A stretch of DNA of 64,000 nt from Capnocytophaga haemolytica (GCF_001553545.1 NZ_CP014227.1:969001-1033000); one strand, 5' to 3'. Shown: positions 1 through 8,614, counted from the first letter of the stretch. Numbers and translations: made by a program. The notes: generated from the sequence alone by a model not told the origin.

Positions 1-1
1 C

Positions 2-847
2 AAAGGCAATATCACCGACCTTTCCAACCCTCACACGCAGCCCTTACCCTTCCTCAGCGATCTGGCACACACCCTCGCCCATAGGCTCGGCATCACCACC
101 CAGCCCATAGTCCTCTCCAACGCCTGCGTCTCAGGGGCAATGGCACTCTCAGTAGCCGATAGGCTGCTCGAAGGAGGCATCTACGACAGCGCTTTAGTAC
201 TCGCAGGCGACGTGGTTTCTGAGTTCGTCCTCTCAGGCTTTGCCTCCTTCCAAGCACTCAGTGCCCAGCCCTGCAAACCTTACGACGCCCATCGCGACGG
301 CATCACCTTGGGCGAGGCCGCAGCAGCAGTCTACCTCACCCGTAATCCCCAAGGCGCCTCAGCAAAAATACTCGGTAGCAGTTCTATTAACGATGCCAAC
401 CACATCTCAGGCCCCTCACGCACAGGCGAGGGACTCTACCAAAGCGTGCAGAACGCTATGCGTCAGGCAAACATCACCCACGAGGCACTGGCGCTGATCA
501 ACGCCCACGGCACGGGCACCCTCTACAACGACGAGATGGAAAGCATCGCCTTTGCACGCGCAGGGCTCACCCACGTGCCCCTCAACAGCTATAAAGGCTA
601 TTTCGGGCATACTCTCGGCGCCTCGGGTTTGCTGGAGACAGTGCTTACCGCAGCCCTCCTACGTCAAGGTCTCCTCCTGAAAAGTATCGGCTTCGAAACC
701 CTCGGCGTCAGCGAGCCTATCAACGTGCTCACCACCACCCAAAAAACCAACCGACGCCATTTCCTAAAAACAGCCTCAGGCTTCGGTGGCAGTAATACCG
801 CTTTGGTTTTAGAAGTCAGTAGTCAGAGATCAGAGAGTAAAGAGTAG
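2..847 (+). CDS. beta-ketoacyl-ACP synthase, 5'-truncated by window
   Basis: C-terminal part of a ketosynthase that condenses acyl-ACP with malonyl-ACP; the start lies left of the window and the frame is open from base 2. The nucleophile Cys is in LSNACVSGA (codon 125-127), followed by the two catalytic His in INAHGTGT and GYFGHTLGASG, so the retained part is complete and probably active. The fragment is a thiolase-fold KAS I/II type. Its neighbours (ACP, second KAS, KAS N-domain protein) point to a dedicated polyene or dialkylresorcinol/flexirubin-type pigment cluster rather than housekeeping FabF; that is inference. The last residues (SSQRSESKE) are encoded by a 7-bp repeat array that also supplies the TAG stop, so the native C-terminus may have been shorter. 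Confidence 0.88.
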   Translation, partial: KGNITDLSNPHTQPLPFLSDLAHTLAHRLGITTQPIVLSNACVSGAMALSVADRLLEGGIYDSALVLAGDVVSEFVLSGFASFQALSAQPCKPYDAHRDGITLGEAAAAVYLTRNPQGASAKILGSSSINDANHISGPSRTGEGLYQSVQNAMRQANITHEALALINAHGTGTLYNDEMESIAFARAGLTHVPLNSYKGYFGHTLGASGLLETVLTAALLRQGLLLKSIGFETLGVSEPINVLTTTQKTNRRHFLKTASGFGGSNTALVLEVSSQRSESKE

Positions 848-890
848 ATAGTAAAGGATAAAGAAAAGAATAAATAGTAAAAAGTATAGC
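814..890 (+). repeat. degenerate 7-bp-period array (11 units)
   Basis: Eleven consecutive heptads, for example agtcagt, agtcaga, gatcaga, gagtaaa, gagtaga, tagtaaa, in perfect 7-bp register. The array begins inside the preceding ketosynthase gene and contains its stop codon. It is the longest of the heptad arrays in this window. Confidence 0.85.
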
Positions 891-901
891 GCTAGCGTCC
901 T

Positions 902-921
902 CCCCCTTTGAAGGGTTGTAA
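902..921 (+). repeat. CCCCCTTTGAAGGG inverted-repeat element, copy 1
   Basis: Palindrome-like core CCCCCTTTGAAGGG followed at once by TTGTAAC. A longer copy with the same core and the same TTGTAAC end lies at 2557-2596, in the same gene cluster. Confidence 0.6.
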
Positions 922-970
922 CGCAAGCTGGCACAGCATCAGTAAGTAAAATACCAAAGGCTCAGGTCTT

Positions 971-1012
971 ATCAGTGTCTGATCTCTGATCCCCGCCCCC
1001 TGACCCCTAAAT
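971..1012 (+). repeat. degenerate 7-bp-period array
   Basis: Six heptads (atcagtg, tctgatc, tctgatc, cccgccc, cctgacc, cctaaat) ending about 10 bases before the start codon of the next gene. Confidence 0.75.
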
Positions 1013-1022
1013 ATATTAAGTT

Positions 1023-1904
1023 ATGAATAATTCAACAAAAAAAGCACTCATCACACTGGTGAGTTTCGTAGTTTACGTACTGCTTTCTAAGCTGTACTAT
1101 GTGCAGTTCTGGGAAGTACTTTCCGCCAATATAGGCGATAGCCACCTCTCCTCGTTTCTGGTAAGCCTACTGTTGGCATTGCCGATCGCAGTAGGAGCTT
1201 TGCTATTGGACAAAGCAGCCGATTTCCCTCGCAACATAGGCTTGCAAGGTAATATAAGGCAAGGCTTACGTGTAGGCTGGGTGGCGCTGTTCACCTTTAT
1301 GCTGCTGATAATTATCCTCTCACTAGCAAGCCGCTATGTGCTTATGATCTTTTTGGACTTTTTGAACATATTTACAAGCCCATCACTGCTGTTTTTCACC
1401 CTCTTGACACTCCTCCTTGATGCGATTATCGACCAAGGGTTTATCTTCAGAAACCTCTTTCAACACACCCGATTGGGCGTACTGCCCATAGTGCTTATCA
1501 TCGCTTTGGTGCCAGCAGTGATAGGATTTATCTTCTTCCTATCTCACCCCTCCTATTCAGGTACAACCCTCTGGCATACAGCAGCCTTTGTAGGCTATAT
1601 ATTTACCGATACCCTACTAATCGTCCTCCTTAACACCTTCTGGATCGCGTGGCTGTATGTGGAGTGGAAGATGAATATTTGGGTAGTCATCTTTGTGCAA
1701 ATGGTGGTAAACCTGCTCTATATGTGTTTTCACAACCTTTATATCAATGCACTCATTATTGCCTCAGTGGTTATCTATACCGTTATTTACAAACGCAAAC
1801 ACAAGCTGCCCTTTGAGGTCAATAAAGATAATCTTTGGGTGAAAAAGCACAAAGAAGAGGACGATAACAATACTCAAGAAGTGATCAGATGGAACAATGT
1901 ATAA
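1023..1904 (+). CDS. CPBP-family-like integral membrane protein, degenerate motifs
   Basis: A 293-residue protein with about eight hydrophobic segments and a charged tail (KKHKEEDDNN). The segment DQGFIFRNLFQ sits where CPBP/Abi glutamic-type intramembrane proteases have EExxxR, and a later stretch WIAWLYVEWKMNIWVVIF resembles their conserved C-terminal helices. The double glutamate is DQ here, so protease activity is doubtful. The gene lies between two ketosynthase-type genes, and its end overlaps the next start by 16 bases, suggesting translational coupling. Its role in the cluster is unknown: possibly a membrane anchor or a dead protease. Other membrane families cannot be excluded. Confidence 0.6.
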   Translation: MNNSTKKALITLVSFVVYVLLSKLYYVQFWEVLSANIGDSHLSSFLVSLLLALPIAVGALLLDKAADFPRNIGLQGNIRQGLRVGWVALFTFMLLIIILSLASRYVLMIFLDFLNIFTSPSLLFFTLLTLLLDAIIDQGFIFRNLFQHTRLGVLPIVLIIALVPAVIGFIFFLSHPSYSGTTLWHTAAFVGYIFTDTLLIVLLNTFWIAWLYVEWKMNIWVVIFVQMVVNLLYMCFHNLYINALIIASVVIYTVIYKRKHKLPFEVNKDNLWVKKHKEEDDNNTQEVIRWNNV

Positions 1905-2424
1905 TAGAAAAAGGGGCAATCACCTACAAAGGTGAAAAGCTATTCTCAGCGGAAGGCGGGGCGTCATTTGCCGATTTTGCTAAGCAGGCGTTACATTTCT
2001 TGCAGGTAGATTACCCGAAATTCTTTAAGATGGACAATCTCAGCAAGCTCGCTTTTTTAGCTGCCGAAGTGCTCCTGCAAGCACTCCCCCAGAGGAAAAG
2101 AAAGGTGTAGCACTGCTCTTCGCCAACCGCTCTGCCAGCTTAGACACCGACCTTAGGCACCAGCGCAGCATTGCCGACCCAAACAATTACTACCCCAGTC
2201 CCGCCGTATTCGTATACACCCTGCCCAACATCTGCTTAGGTGAGGTGAGTATTCGCCACGGGCTGCACACCGAGAACGCCTTTTTTGTATTCGATGCCTA
2301 CCCCGAGGATTTTTTTACCCAGTACAGCAGCCTCCTACTGCAAAGAGGGCTGGCTGAGCGCGTACTCTGTGCTTGGGTTGATTTCTTAGAAGGCGACTAT
2401 AAGGCAGTAGCGACATTAATTTAA
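1889..2424 (+). pseudogene. beta-ketoacyl synthase N-terminal-like protein, frameshifted at a C tract
   Basis: The first 66 or so residues (through KMDNLSKLAFLAAEVLLQ) continue in another frame as PPEEKKGVALLFANRSAS ... YPSPAVFVYTLPNICLGE ... ENAFFVFDAYPEDFF, stopping at TAA 2422-2424. Joined, they give about 178 residues matching the short ketosynthase-like domain (the Ketoacyl-synt_2 type) found in flexirubin/aryl-polyene clusters. It lacks the canonical nucleophile Cys, so it would be a partner or chain-length-like protein rather than a condensing enzyme. One missing C in the C5 run at 2086-2090 accounts for the shift. It could be real loss, phase variation or a sequencing error. Read literally, the sequence encodes only a 73-residue product. 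Confidence 0.75.
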
Positions 2425-2429
2425 TGAAT

Positions 2430-2463
2430 TTGCTTTTTATTTCCGAAAAAAGTCGTACCTTTG
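2430..2463 (+). promoter_or_regulatory. Bacteroidetes-type promoter for ACP-KAS pair
   Basis: TTG at 2430-2432 and TACCTTTG at 2456-2463, matching the TTG...TAnnTTTG pattern. It would give a leader of about 190 bases before the ACP gene, containing the inverted-repeat element at 2557. Confidence 0.55.
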
Positions 2464-2556
2464 CCGCCTGAAATTTATATCTCGAACATTGCATTAGAAA
2501 TCTGTTCCTTGGTTATAAAGTAATTCTTTAATAAATTATAACCTACTTTGGAGAAT

Positions 2557-2596
2557 CCCCCTTTGAAGGGGGAGCCTAAAAGGCGGGGGTTGTAAC
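2557..2596 (+). repeat. CCCCCTTTGAAGGGGG inverted-repeat element, copy 2
   Basis: Perfect core palindrome CCCCCTTTGAAGGGGG at 2557-2572, then AGCCTAAAAGGCGGGGG and TTGTAAC. It shares core and end with the copy at 902 and lies in the leader of the ACP gene. Confidence 0.6.
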
Positions 2597-2663
2597 TGAA
2601 AAATGAACTACTTCTATCGCTATGTTTTAATCTGTAATTTGGGATTTTTAACAGAAAAATATA

Positions 2664-2921
2664 ATGGATTCACTTATTTTAGAACTGAAAAACAAAATTA
2701 TCGAAGTGCTTAACTTAGAGGATGTAAAGCCCGAGGATATCAATGAAGATGAGCCCCTATTCGGCACTGGCTTAGCACTCGATTCTATCGACGCCTTAGA
2801 GCTTATTGTGCTCTTGGACAAAAACTACGGTATCCGCTTGGACGACCCTAAGAAAGGCAAGGAAATCTTCCAGTCTGTCCGCACAATGGCCGACTATATC
2901 AAGGCTCACAGAACCAAATAA
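2664..2921 (+). CDS. acyl carrier protein
   Basis: An 85-residue carrier protein. The phosphopantetheine attachment Ser is in GLALDSIDALELIVLLD (about residue 39), and the protein is acidic with the four-helix pattern of the family. It carries growing acyl chains for the ketosynthase that starts only 2 bases after its stop. The tight pairing with a KAS gene, and the presence of other ketosynthase genes, suggest a cluster-specific ACP for a polyene or resorcinol product rather than the housekeeping AcpP. The start ATG has no strong Shine-Dalgarno site, as is usual in this phylum. Confidence 0.9.
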   Translation: MDSLILELKNKIIEVLNLEDVKPEDINEDEPLFGTGLALDSIDALELIVLLDKNYGIRLDDPKKGKEIFQSVRTMADYIKAHRTK

Positions 2922-2923
2922 CA

Positions 2924-4123
2924 ATGCCAGCAAAGGTAGTGATCACAGGGATGGGAATAATCTCTTCGATAGGTGAAACTGTCGAAGAGAATTTCGATGC
3001 CCTTATCCATCGCCATAGCAGCATCAGCACCCTTGAAAACTTCGAAAGCCTGCATAAAGACACAATAAAAGTAGGCGAGATAAAGCACACTGATCGAGCA
3101 CTCATTCAGCGCTTAGGCTTGCCTGAGGTCAATAGCCACTCACGCACGTCACTACTGGGGATCATCGCCGCCGATGAGGCACTCAAAAGTGCTGGTATCG
3201 ACCCTAAAAAGACCCCTGAGGTAGGCTTGATAATGGCTTCGAGCGTCGGCGGGATGGATATGACCGAGCGCTATTTTTACCAGTATACCGATAATGTGCC
3301 CCTGAGGCGCTATATCGCAACACACAACATAGGCGAGGTAACCCACCAAATTGCCGATTACTTTGCGCTCAGACAGGTAGTTACCAGCCTAAGCACGGCG
3401 TGCTCCTCATCAGCCAATGCCATAATGACGGCAGCTCATCTCTTGCTTACGGGTAGGGCTGAGGTACTCTTAGCAGGTGGGGCAGATGCCCTCTCGAAGT
3501 TCACTATCAATGGCTTTCACTCACTGATGATCCTCTCCGATACCGACTGCACTCCCTTTGATGAGCACCGCAAAGGGCTCAACTTGGGTGAGGCAGCTGC
3601 TTTTCTGGTGATGGAAACTGAGGAGAGCGCTCGCAAAAATGGCAGAACCATCCTCGCCGAGCTTTCAGGCTGGGGCAATGCCAACGATGCTTATCACCAA
3701 ACCGCCTCTTCAAGCGATGGACAAGGAGCTTATCTCTCTATGCAGAAAGCCCTGCAAGCCTCTTCTTTACAGCCCTCACAGATCGACTATGTCAATGCCC
3801 ACGGCACCGCAACCATCAACAACGATCTTTCGGAAAGTCACGCCTTGGAGCGCATTTTTGGTGTGGCGACAATGCCTCCTTTTAGCTCTACAAAAGCCTA
3901 TACAGGACATACTTTGGCAGTGGCCTCAGCAGTGGAAGCTATTTACAGTATCTTAGCCCTGCGAGAAGGGTTAATATGGCCTAACTTGAACTTCACCACT
4001 CCGATGAGTGAAGTAAACATACGCCCTGAATTACAATTGAAAGAAAAAATACTCCACCACGTTCTCTCCAACTCCTTTGGCTTCGGTGGAAACTGCTCAA
4101 CCTTAGTCTTTTCAGCCTTTTAA
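2924..4123 (+). CDS. beta-ketoacyl-ACP synthase (KAS II/FabF type)
   Basis: A full-length (399 residues) thiolase-fold condensing enzyme. Cys160 lies in LSTACSSSANA, His293 in VNAHGTATINND, Lys324 in STKAYTGHT and His329 in the same motif, so the whole catalytic set is present. It elongates ACP-bound chains with malonyl-ACP. It is encoded directly after the ACP gene and resembles the truncated ketosynthase at the left edge, so the two may be separate elongating enzymes of one pathway. The gene ends about 180 bases before fabH, which has its own promoter. Assignment to a flexirubin/aryl-polyene-type cluster is inferred from context. Confidence 0.9.
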   Translation: MPAKVVITGMGIISSIGETVEENFDALIHRHSSISTLENFESLHKDTIKVGEIKHTDRALIQRLGLPEVNSHSRTSLLGIIAADEALKSAGIDPKKTPEVGLIMASSVGGMDMTERYFYQYTDNVPLRRYIATHNIGEVTHQIADYFALRQVVTSLSTACSSSANAIMTAAHLLLTGRAEVLLAGGADALSKFTINGFHSLMILSDTDCTPFDEHRKGLNLGEAAAFLVMETEESARKNGRTILAELSGWGNANDAYHQTASSSDGQGAYLSMQKALQASSLQPSQIDYVNAHGTATINNDLSESHALERIFGVATMPPFSSTKAYTGHTLAVASAVEAIYSILALREGLIWPNLNFTTPMSEVNIRPELQLKEKILHHVLSNSFGFGGNCSTLVFSAF

Positions 4124-4200
4124 AACTCTTTGATAAGAGGTTGCTTATCATCGCATTTACCATAAAAAATCACCTGTCACATAAAAAAACGTTCTTTTTT

Positions 4201-4231
4201 TTGGTGTGGAAAAAATAATTGTGTACTTTTG
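4201..4231 (+). promoter_or_regulatory. promoter for fabH-accB-accC
   Basis: TTG at 4201-4203, 20-base spacer, TACTTTTG at 4224-4231; it fits the Bacteroidetes consensus well. Confidence 0.7.
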
Positions 4232-4305
4232 CAAAATATTTGTGTATGGTACCTCTTTAGGAGCACTACACACACTAAAAAGTGTTTAATAGAAAGGAAT
4301 TTACG

Positions 4306-5304
4306 ATGAATAAAATCACCGCAGCCATCACGGCTATTGGCAGTTACGTGCCTGAGGATAAGCTCACTAACGCTATGTTAGAGCAGATGGTAGACACCAA
4401 TGACGAGTGGATTTACACCCGCACAGGCATCAAAGAACGCCGCATACTGAAAGACCCTAACAAAGGCTCCTCCTTCTTGGCTATACAAGCCGCCAATGAG
4501 GTGCTGCGCAAGCGCGGCATCGATGCTAAGGAAATCGACTTACTCATATTAGCCACTGCCACCCCCGATATGCCTGTGGCACTCACAGGTCCGTATGTGG
4601 CAAGTGAAATAGGGGCTACCAATGCCTACGCTTTCGACTTGCAAGCGGCGTGTTGCAGCTTCCTCTTCGGCATTTCGATGGCAGCAAAGTACATCGAGTC
4701 AGGGCGGTATAAGAAAGTGCTCTTGGTAGGGGCAGATAAGATGTCGTCCATCATCGACTACACCGATAGGGCTACGTGCATCATCTTTGGAGACGGTGCA
4801 GGGGCAGCACTCTTTGAGCCTAACTACGAAGGCTTAGGCGTGCAAGATGAGATCCTAAAAAGCGATGGTGTAGGGCGCAATTACTTGTATATTAAAGCAG
4901 GAGGCTCGCTTTGCCCTACTACGGTAGAGACCGCTAAGAACAAAGAGCACTTTGTTTTCCAAGACGGCAAAAGCGTGTTCAAATATGCCGTAACGGGTAT
5001 GGCAGATGTGGCTGAGGAACTGCTTAAACGCAATGGCTTGGACAAGGATAGCTTGCAATGGCTCACCCCACACCAAGCCAATAAGCGCATCATCGACGCT
5101 ACAGCCGAGCGCATTGGGCTTGCCCCTGAAAAAGTGATGATGAACATCGAGAAATACGGCAACACCACTTCGGGCACACTCATCTTGGCTATGAGCGACT
5201 ATGAGCACCTGATGAAAAAAGGCGATAATGTGATATTTACTGCCTTTGGCGGAGGCTTCACCTGGGGGGCTATCTATGTGAAGTGGGCTTATGACGGGAA
5301 ATAA
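4306..5304 (+). CDS. fabH: beta-ketoacyl-ACP synthase III
   Basis: Starts fatty acid synthesis by condensing an acyl-CoA primer with malonyl-ACP. The protein has 332 residues from the ATG at 4306. A GTG eight codons upstream (4282) keeps the frame, but the conserved family start (MNKITAAITAIGSY) and an AGAAAGGA stretch favour 4306. The catalytic triad is Cys116 (LQAACCSF), His256 (LTPHQANKR) and Asn286 (YGNTTSGT). It is followed by accB and accC, a common arrangement in this phylum. In iso-branched fatty acid producers such as Capnocytophaga, FabH chooses the branched primer; that specificity cannot be read here. Confidence 0.95.
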   Translation: MNKITAAITAIGSYVPEDKLTNAMLEQMVDTNDEWIYTRTGIKERRILKDPNKGSSFLAIQAANEVLRKRGIDAKEIDLLILATATPDMPVALTGPYVASEIGATNAYAFDLQAACCSFLFGISMAAKYIESGRYKKVLLVGADKMSSIIDYTDRATCIIFGDGAGAALFEPNYEGLGVQDEILKSDGVGRNYLYIKAGGSLCPTTVETAKNKEHFVFQDGKSVFKYAVTGMADVAEELLKRNGLDKDSLQWLTPHQANKRIIDATAERIGLAPEKVMMNIEKYGNTTSGTLILAMSDYEHLMKKGDNVIFTAFGGGFTWGAIYVKWAYDGK

Positions 5305-5359
5305 GTAATGAGCAGAGAGTAGAGCGTAAAGAGTAATAAAATAAAAGGATAAAAGAATA
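5304..5359 (+). repeat. degenerate 7-bp-period array, fabH-accB gap
   Basis: Eight heptads (agtaatg, agcagag, agtagag, cgtaaag, agtaata, aaataaa, aggataa, aagaata) filling almost all of the fabH-accB spacer and touching the fabH stop. Confidence 0.8.
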
Positions 5360-5373
5360 AAACACATATACGT

Positions 5374-5877
5374 ATGGATTTAAGAGACATTCAGAATTTG
5401 ATTAGATTTGTTGCCAAGTCGGGTGCCAGTGAGGTGAAGCTCGAGATGGAGGACGTGAAGATCACCATCAAAACCAATCCCGAAGAAGGCGGCAAAGAGC
5501 AGGTGTTTATCCAGCAGGTGCCTGCGGGGCAACCTTACCAAATGCCCGTAGCACCAGCCCCTGCGATTGCGCCTACACCCGCTGCAGAGGTACAGCCTGC
5601 TGAAACCAAAGCAACGCCTGCTGAGGACGACAGCAAGTATGTAGTGGTAAAATCGCCAATGATCGGCACCTTCTACCGCCGCCCTGGTCCTGATAAGCCA
5701 CTATTAGTGGAAGTAGGGAGCAGCATCACCAAAGGCAGCGTGATCTGCATTATTGAGGCAATGAAATTGTTTAACGAAATAGAATCGGAAGTTACAGGTA
5801 AAGTGGTGAAAATCTTGGTGGATGATGCCTCTCCAGTAGAGTACGACCAGCCACTCTTCTTAGTAGATCCATCATAG
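5374..5877 (+). CDS. accB: acetyl-CoA carboxylase biotin carboxyl carrier protein
   Basis: A 167-residue BCCP. It has an N-terminal dimerisation region (residues 1-35), an Ala/Pro/Glu-rich flexible linker (about 50-88) and a biotinyl domain from 90. The biotinylated Lys131 is in IIEAMKLFNEIE. The protein carries CO2 from biotin carboxylase, encoded next, to the carboxyltransferase that forms malonyl-CoA. The start 70 bases after fabH lies just beyond a 7-bp repeat array, and the stop codon lies inside another. Confidence 0.95.
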   Translation: MDLRDIQNLIRFVAKSGASEVKLEMEDVKITIKTNPEEGGKEQVFIQQVPAGQPYQMPVAPAPAIAPTPAAEVQPAETKATPAEDDSKYVVVKSPMIGTFYRRPGPDKPLLVEVGSSITKGSVICIIEAMKLFNEIESEVTGKVVKILVDDASPVEYDQPLFLVDPS

Positions 5878-5916
5878 TAGAGATCAGGAGTCAGAGGTCA
5901 GAAAGCAGAGATTAGA
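5875..5916 (+). repeat. degenerate 7-bp-period array, accB-accC gap
   Basis: Six heptads (tagtaga, gatcagg, agtcaga, ggtcaga, aagcaga, gattaga). The array begins with the accB stop codon TAG at 5875-5877. Confidence 0.8.
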
Positions 5917-5952
5917 GGGCTATTATGTGCTGATTACTAAAACTAAAATATT

Positions 5953-7311
5953 ATGTTTAAAAAGATATTGATTGCGAATCGCGGTGAGATTGCGCTCAGG
6001 GTGATTCGTACGTGTAGAGAGATGGGTATCAAGTCGGTAGCGGTGTACTCCACTGCCGATGCCGATAGCCTCCACGTGCGCTTTGCCGACGAAGCGGTAT
6101 GTATCGGTCCACCAGCGAGTAAGGATTCTTATTTAAAGATACCAAATATTATTGCAGCTGCTGAAATTACCAATGCAGATGCCATACACCCAGGCTACGG
6201 ATTTCTCTCTGAGAATGCTAAATTCTCAAAGATATGCGCCGAGCACGGTATTAAGTTCATCGGGGCATCACCTGAGATGATCGACCGTATGGGCGATAAA
6301 GCCTCAGCCAAGGCGACAATGAAAGCCGCTGGAGTGCCTACTGTACCCGGCTCAGACGGGCTCATCGAGTCGCTCGACCACGCCAAAAGGGTGGCTAATG
6401 AAATCGGCTATCCTGTGATGCTGAAAGCTACGGCTGGGGGCGGTGGTAAGGGAATGCGCGCCGTATGGAAAGAAGAAGATCTGCAAAAGGCCTTAGAAGA
6501 TGCGCAACAAGAGGCAGGGGCTGCCTTTGCCAACGATGCGATGTATATGGAAAAGCTCATCGAAGAGCCACGCCATATTGAAATACAGATCGTTGGCGAC
6601 CAATATGGCAAAGCGTGCCACCTCTCTGAGCGCGACTGCTCTATACAGCGCCGCCACCAAAAGCTCACTGAGGAAACACCTTCGCCCTTTATGACTGACG
6701 ACCTGCGCAAACGTATGGGCGAGGCTGCCGTAAAAGCGGCTGAATACATCAAGTACGAGGGGGCTGGTACGGTAGAGTTCTTGGTGGATAAGCACCGCAA
6801 CTTCTACTTTATGGAGATGAACACCCGTATACAGGTGGAGCACCCTATCACCGAGCAGGTGATTGACTACGACCTCGTACGCGAGCAGATACTCGTAGCC
6901 GCAGGCGTGCCTATCTCAGGGAAGAACTATACACCTAAGCTCCACGCAATTGAGTGCCGTATCAATGCGGAAGACCCTTATAACGACTTCCGCCCTTCAC
7001 CAGGGAAGATCACCACGCTGCACGCCCCAGGAGGGCACGGCGTACGCTTGGATACGCACGTATATAGCGGCTATGTGATTCCGCCGAACTATGACTCGAT
7101 GATTGCGAAGCTCATCACCACGGCTCAGACGCGTGAGGAGGCAATTGCCAAGATGAAGCGCGCCTTAGATGAATTCGTCGTAGAGGGTGTGAAGACTACA
7201 ATTCCTTTCCACCAGCAGTTGATGGAAAACCCAGACTACTTGGCAGGCAACTACACCACCAAGTTTATGGAGGACTTCAAGATGAAGCCAATGGAAGAAT
7301 ACCCCATATAG
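5953..7311 (+). CDS. accC: acetyl-CoA carboxylase biotin carboxylase subunit
   Basis: An ATP-grasp enzyme that carboxylates the biotin of AccB. At 452 residues it has the usual length. Visible motifs are the N-terminal [18 protein letters not shown], the glycine-rich ATP loop [11 protein letters not shown] (about 160-170), [12 protein letters not shown] and [13 protein letters not shown], which carries metal- and ATP-binding residues. It is the last gene of the fabH-accB-accC operon, closed by the strong terminator at 7337. Confidence 0.97.
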   Translation: MFKKILIANRGEIALRVIRTCREMGIKSVAVYSTADADSLHVRFADEAVCIGPPASKDSYLKIPNIIAAAEITNADAIHPGYGFLSENAKFSKICAEHGIKFIGASPEMIDRMGDKASAKATMKAAGVPTVPGSDGLIESLDHAKRVANEIGYPVMLKATAGGGGKGMRAVWKEEDLQKALEDAQQEAGAAFANDAMYMEKLIEEPRHIEIQIVGDQYGKACHLSERDCSIQRRHQKLTEETPSPFMTDDLRKRMGEAAVKAAEYIKYEGAGTVEFLVDKHRNFYFMEMNTRIQVEHPITEQVIDYDLVREQILVAAGVPISGKNYTPKLHAIECRINAEDPYNDFRPSPGKITTLHAPGGHGVRLDTHVYSGYVIPPNYDSMIAKLITTAQTREEAIAKMKRALDEFVVEGVKTTIPFHQQLMENPDYLAGNYTTKFMEDFKMKPMEEYPI

Positions 7312-7336
7312 GAAGATGTTTTCATATTATAGAGAA

Positions 7337-7372
7337 AAGGCGGCTACCCACACAAGGGTAGCCGCCTTTTTA
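7337..7372 (+). terminator. rho-independent terminator after accC
   Basis: A 13-bp stem aaggcggctaccc / gggtagccgcctt with a 6-base loop, followed by a T run. Confidence 0.9.
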
Positions 7373-7383
7373 TTGCATTTTTG

Positions 7384-7427
7384 ACGATAAACAAACGAAG
7401 CCCAAACGGATCGCCATCGGATAAAGG
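7384..7427 (+). repeat. 11-bp-period ACGR array
   Basis: Four units starting at 7384, 7395, 7406 and 7417 (acgataaacaa, acgaagcccaa, acggatcgcca, tcggataaagg), each exactly 11 bases apart. The array lies between the accC terminator and the stop of the hemerythrin gene. Confidence 0.65.
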
Positions 7428-7428
7428 C

Positions 7429-7881
7429 TTATAACCAAAAAGGGTCGTTGTAGTCGTCGCGTTCGGTGTGATGTGATGCGCCTAAGTTTCTGCCTATTTC
7501 CTCCAAAGTAGCATCACTGAGATGGGCTTCCATATAAGGAAAGAGTTCACGCTCCTCATAGCGGATATGCCTTTTGAGCAGCTCTGCAAAGAGTGCTAAC
7601 ACCTCAGTATCGTGCTGATTGATAATCACTCCTACCATCTCGCGCATCTGCTGATGCTCAGCTAAAGCCTGCCTTGTCAGCTCATTGTCAATGTAAGGAA
7701 ATAAGTACCGTTCCTCTTCCTCAAAATGTTTACATTGGTTGTTCTCCCAATAGAATTTAACGAAAGTAGCAATGCGTTCAGGGCTTATACCGTCTTTAAG
7801 CCCCTTATTGATTTTCCACGCACAGAGTAGCCCAAAGTGGTGATCTTTTGAGAGCAGCACGATATTCTCATTTCTCTTCAT
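7429..7881 (-). CDS. hemerythrin HHE domain protein
   Basis: A 150-residue all-helical protein with the spaced His/Glu pattern of the family: KDHHFGLL near residue 14, KHFEEEERYLFPYI, AEHQQMREM, and RHIRYEERELFPYMEAHL. These residues would hold a diiron centre that binds O2 or NO or senses iron/oxygen. It is cytoplasmic, with no signal peptide. It is the last of three minus-strand genes (peptidase, lipB, this) and starts 28 bases after lipB. The closest functional class is the stand-alone hemerythrin-like proteins with oxygen or nitrosative stress roles; the exact role is unknown. Confidence 0.88.
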   Translation of the reverse strand: MKRNENIVLLSKDHHFGLLCAWKINKGLKDGISPERIATFVKFYWENNQCKHFEEEERYLFPYIDNELTRQALAEHQQMREMVGVIINQHDTEVLALFAELLKRHIRYEERELFPYMEAHLSDATLEEIGRNLGASHHTERDDYNDPFWL

Positions 7882-7909
7882 AAGGATTTAATATTTATAA
7901 GGTAAGTGA

Positions 7910-8614
7910 TTATTTGTAAGTGAGTTCGGCACCAAATAGAATAGCGAAATGTCTCAGGATGTGTTGCTTTACTTCTGCTATATCTACCTGTGCTTGTCCC
8001 AGTTCCACATTGAGAGAGGTAACAGCCTTCCCCCTAATGCCACAAGGGATAATATTATCAAAGTAGCCGAGATCAGTATTGACATTTAGTGCAAAACCGT
8101 GCATCGTAACCCAGCGCGAAGAGCGCACCCCCATAGCACAGATCTTACGGGCAAAGGGTGTGCCCACATCGATCCAAACACCCGTCTCACCTGCACTGCG
8201 TTCTCCCTTGATACCGTATTCAGCAAGTGTACGGATAATAGTTTCTTCTAAGTAGCGGAGGTACTTATGGATATCAGTAAAGAAGTTATCCAGATCTAAG
8301 ATAGGATACCCCACAATCTGTCCTGGTCCGTGATAGGTGATATCGCCTCCGCGGTTAATCTTGTAGAATTTAGCACCCTTTTGTGCTAAAACTTCCTCAC
8401 TGACCAGCAAATTGTGGATATCGCCACTCTTCCCGAGGGTATACACGTGTGGGTGCTCTACAAAAAGAAAGTAATTCGGCGTAGGAAAGTCCGTATTCTC
8501 GGTGCGATTACGTCTCTTTATCTCAATAATGCTGTCAAAGAGCTGCTCTTGGTAATCCCAAGTATCTTTGTAATCGCGATTACCTAAATCTTCTATGGTG
8601 ATTTGCTTATTCAT
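7910..8614 (-). CDS. lipB: lipoyl(octanoyl) transferase
   Basis: Moves octanoate from ACP to the lipoyl domains of 2-oxoacid dehydrogenases and GcvH, the first step of lipoate synthesis. The 234-residue protein shows the binding motif NRGGDITYHGPGQIVGYPI and the FARKICAMGVRSSRWVTMHG region, with the catalytic Lys and following residues. The acyl-thioester Cys is expected in IIPCGIRGKAVTSL. Its ATG overlaps the stop of the upstream peptidase by one base (TAATG), so the two are translationally coupled. Confidence 0.95.
   Translation of the reverse strand: MNKQITIEDLGNRDYKDTWDYQEQLFDSIIEIKRRNRTENTDFPTPNYFLFVEHPHVYTLGKSGDIHNLLVSEEVLAQKGAKFYKINRGGDITYHGPGQIVGYPILDLDNFFTDIHKYLRYLEETIIRTLAEYGIKGERSAGETGVWIDVGTPFARKICAMGVRSSRWVTMHGFALNVNTDLGYFDNIIPCGIRGKAVTSLNVELGQAQVDIAEVKQHILRHFAILFGAELTYK

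Noticed and set aside
4855..5367. 170-codon open frame on the minus strand inside fabH
   Set aside because: fabH is a complete conserved gene with all catalytic residues; the minus frame shows no recognisable motif and no promoter.
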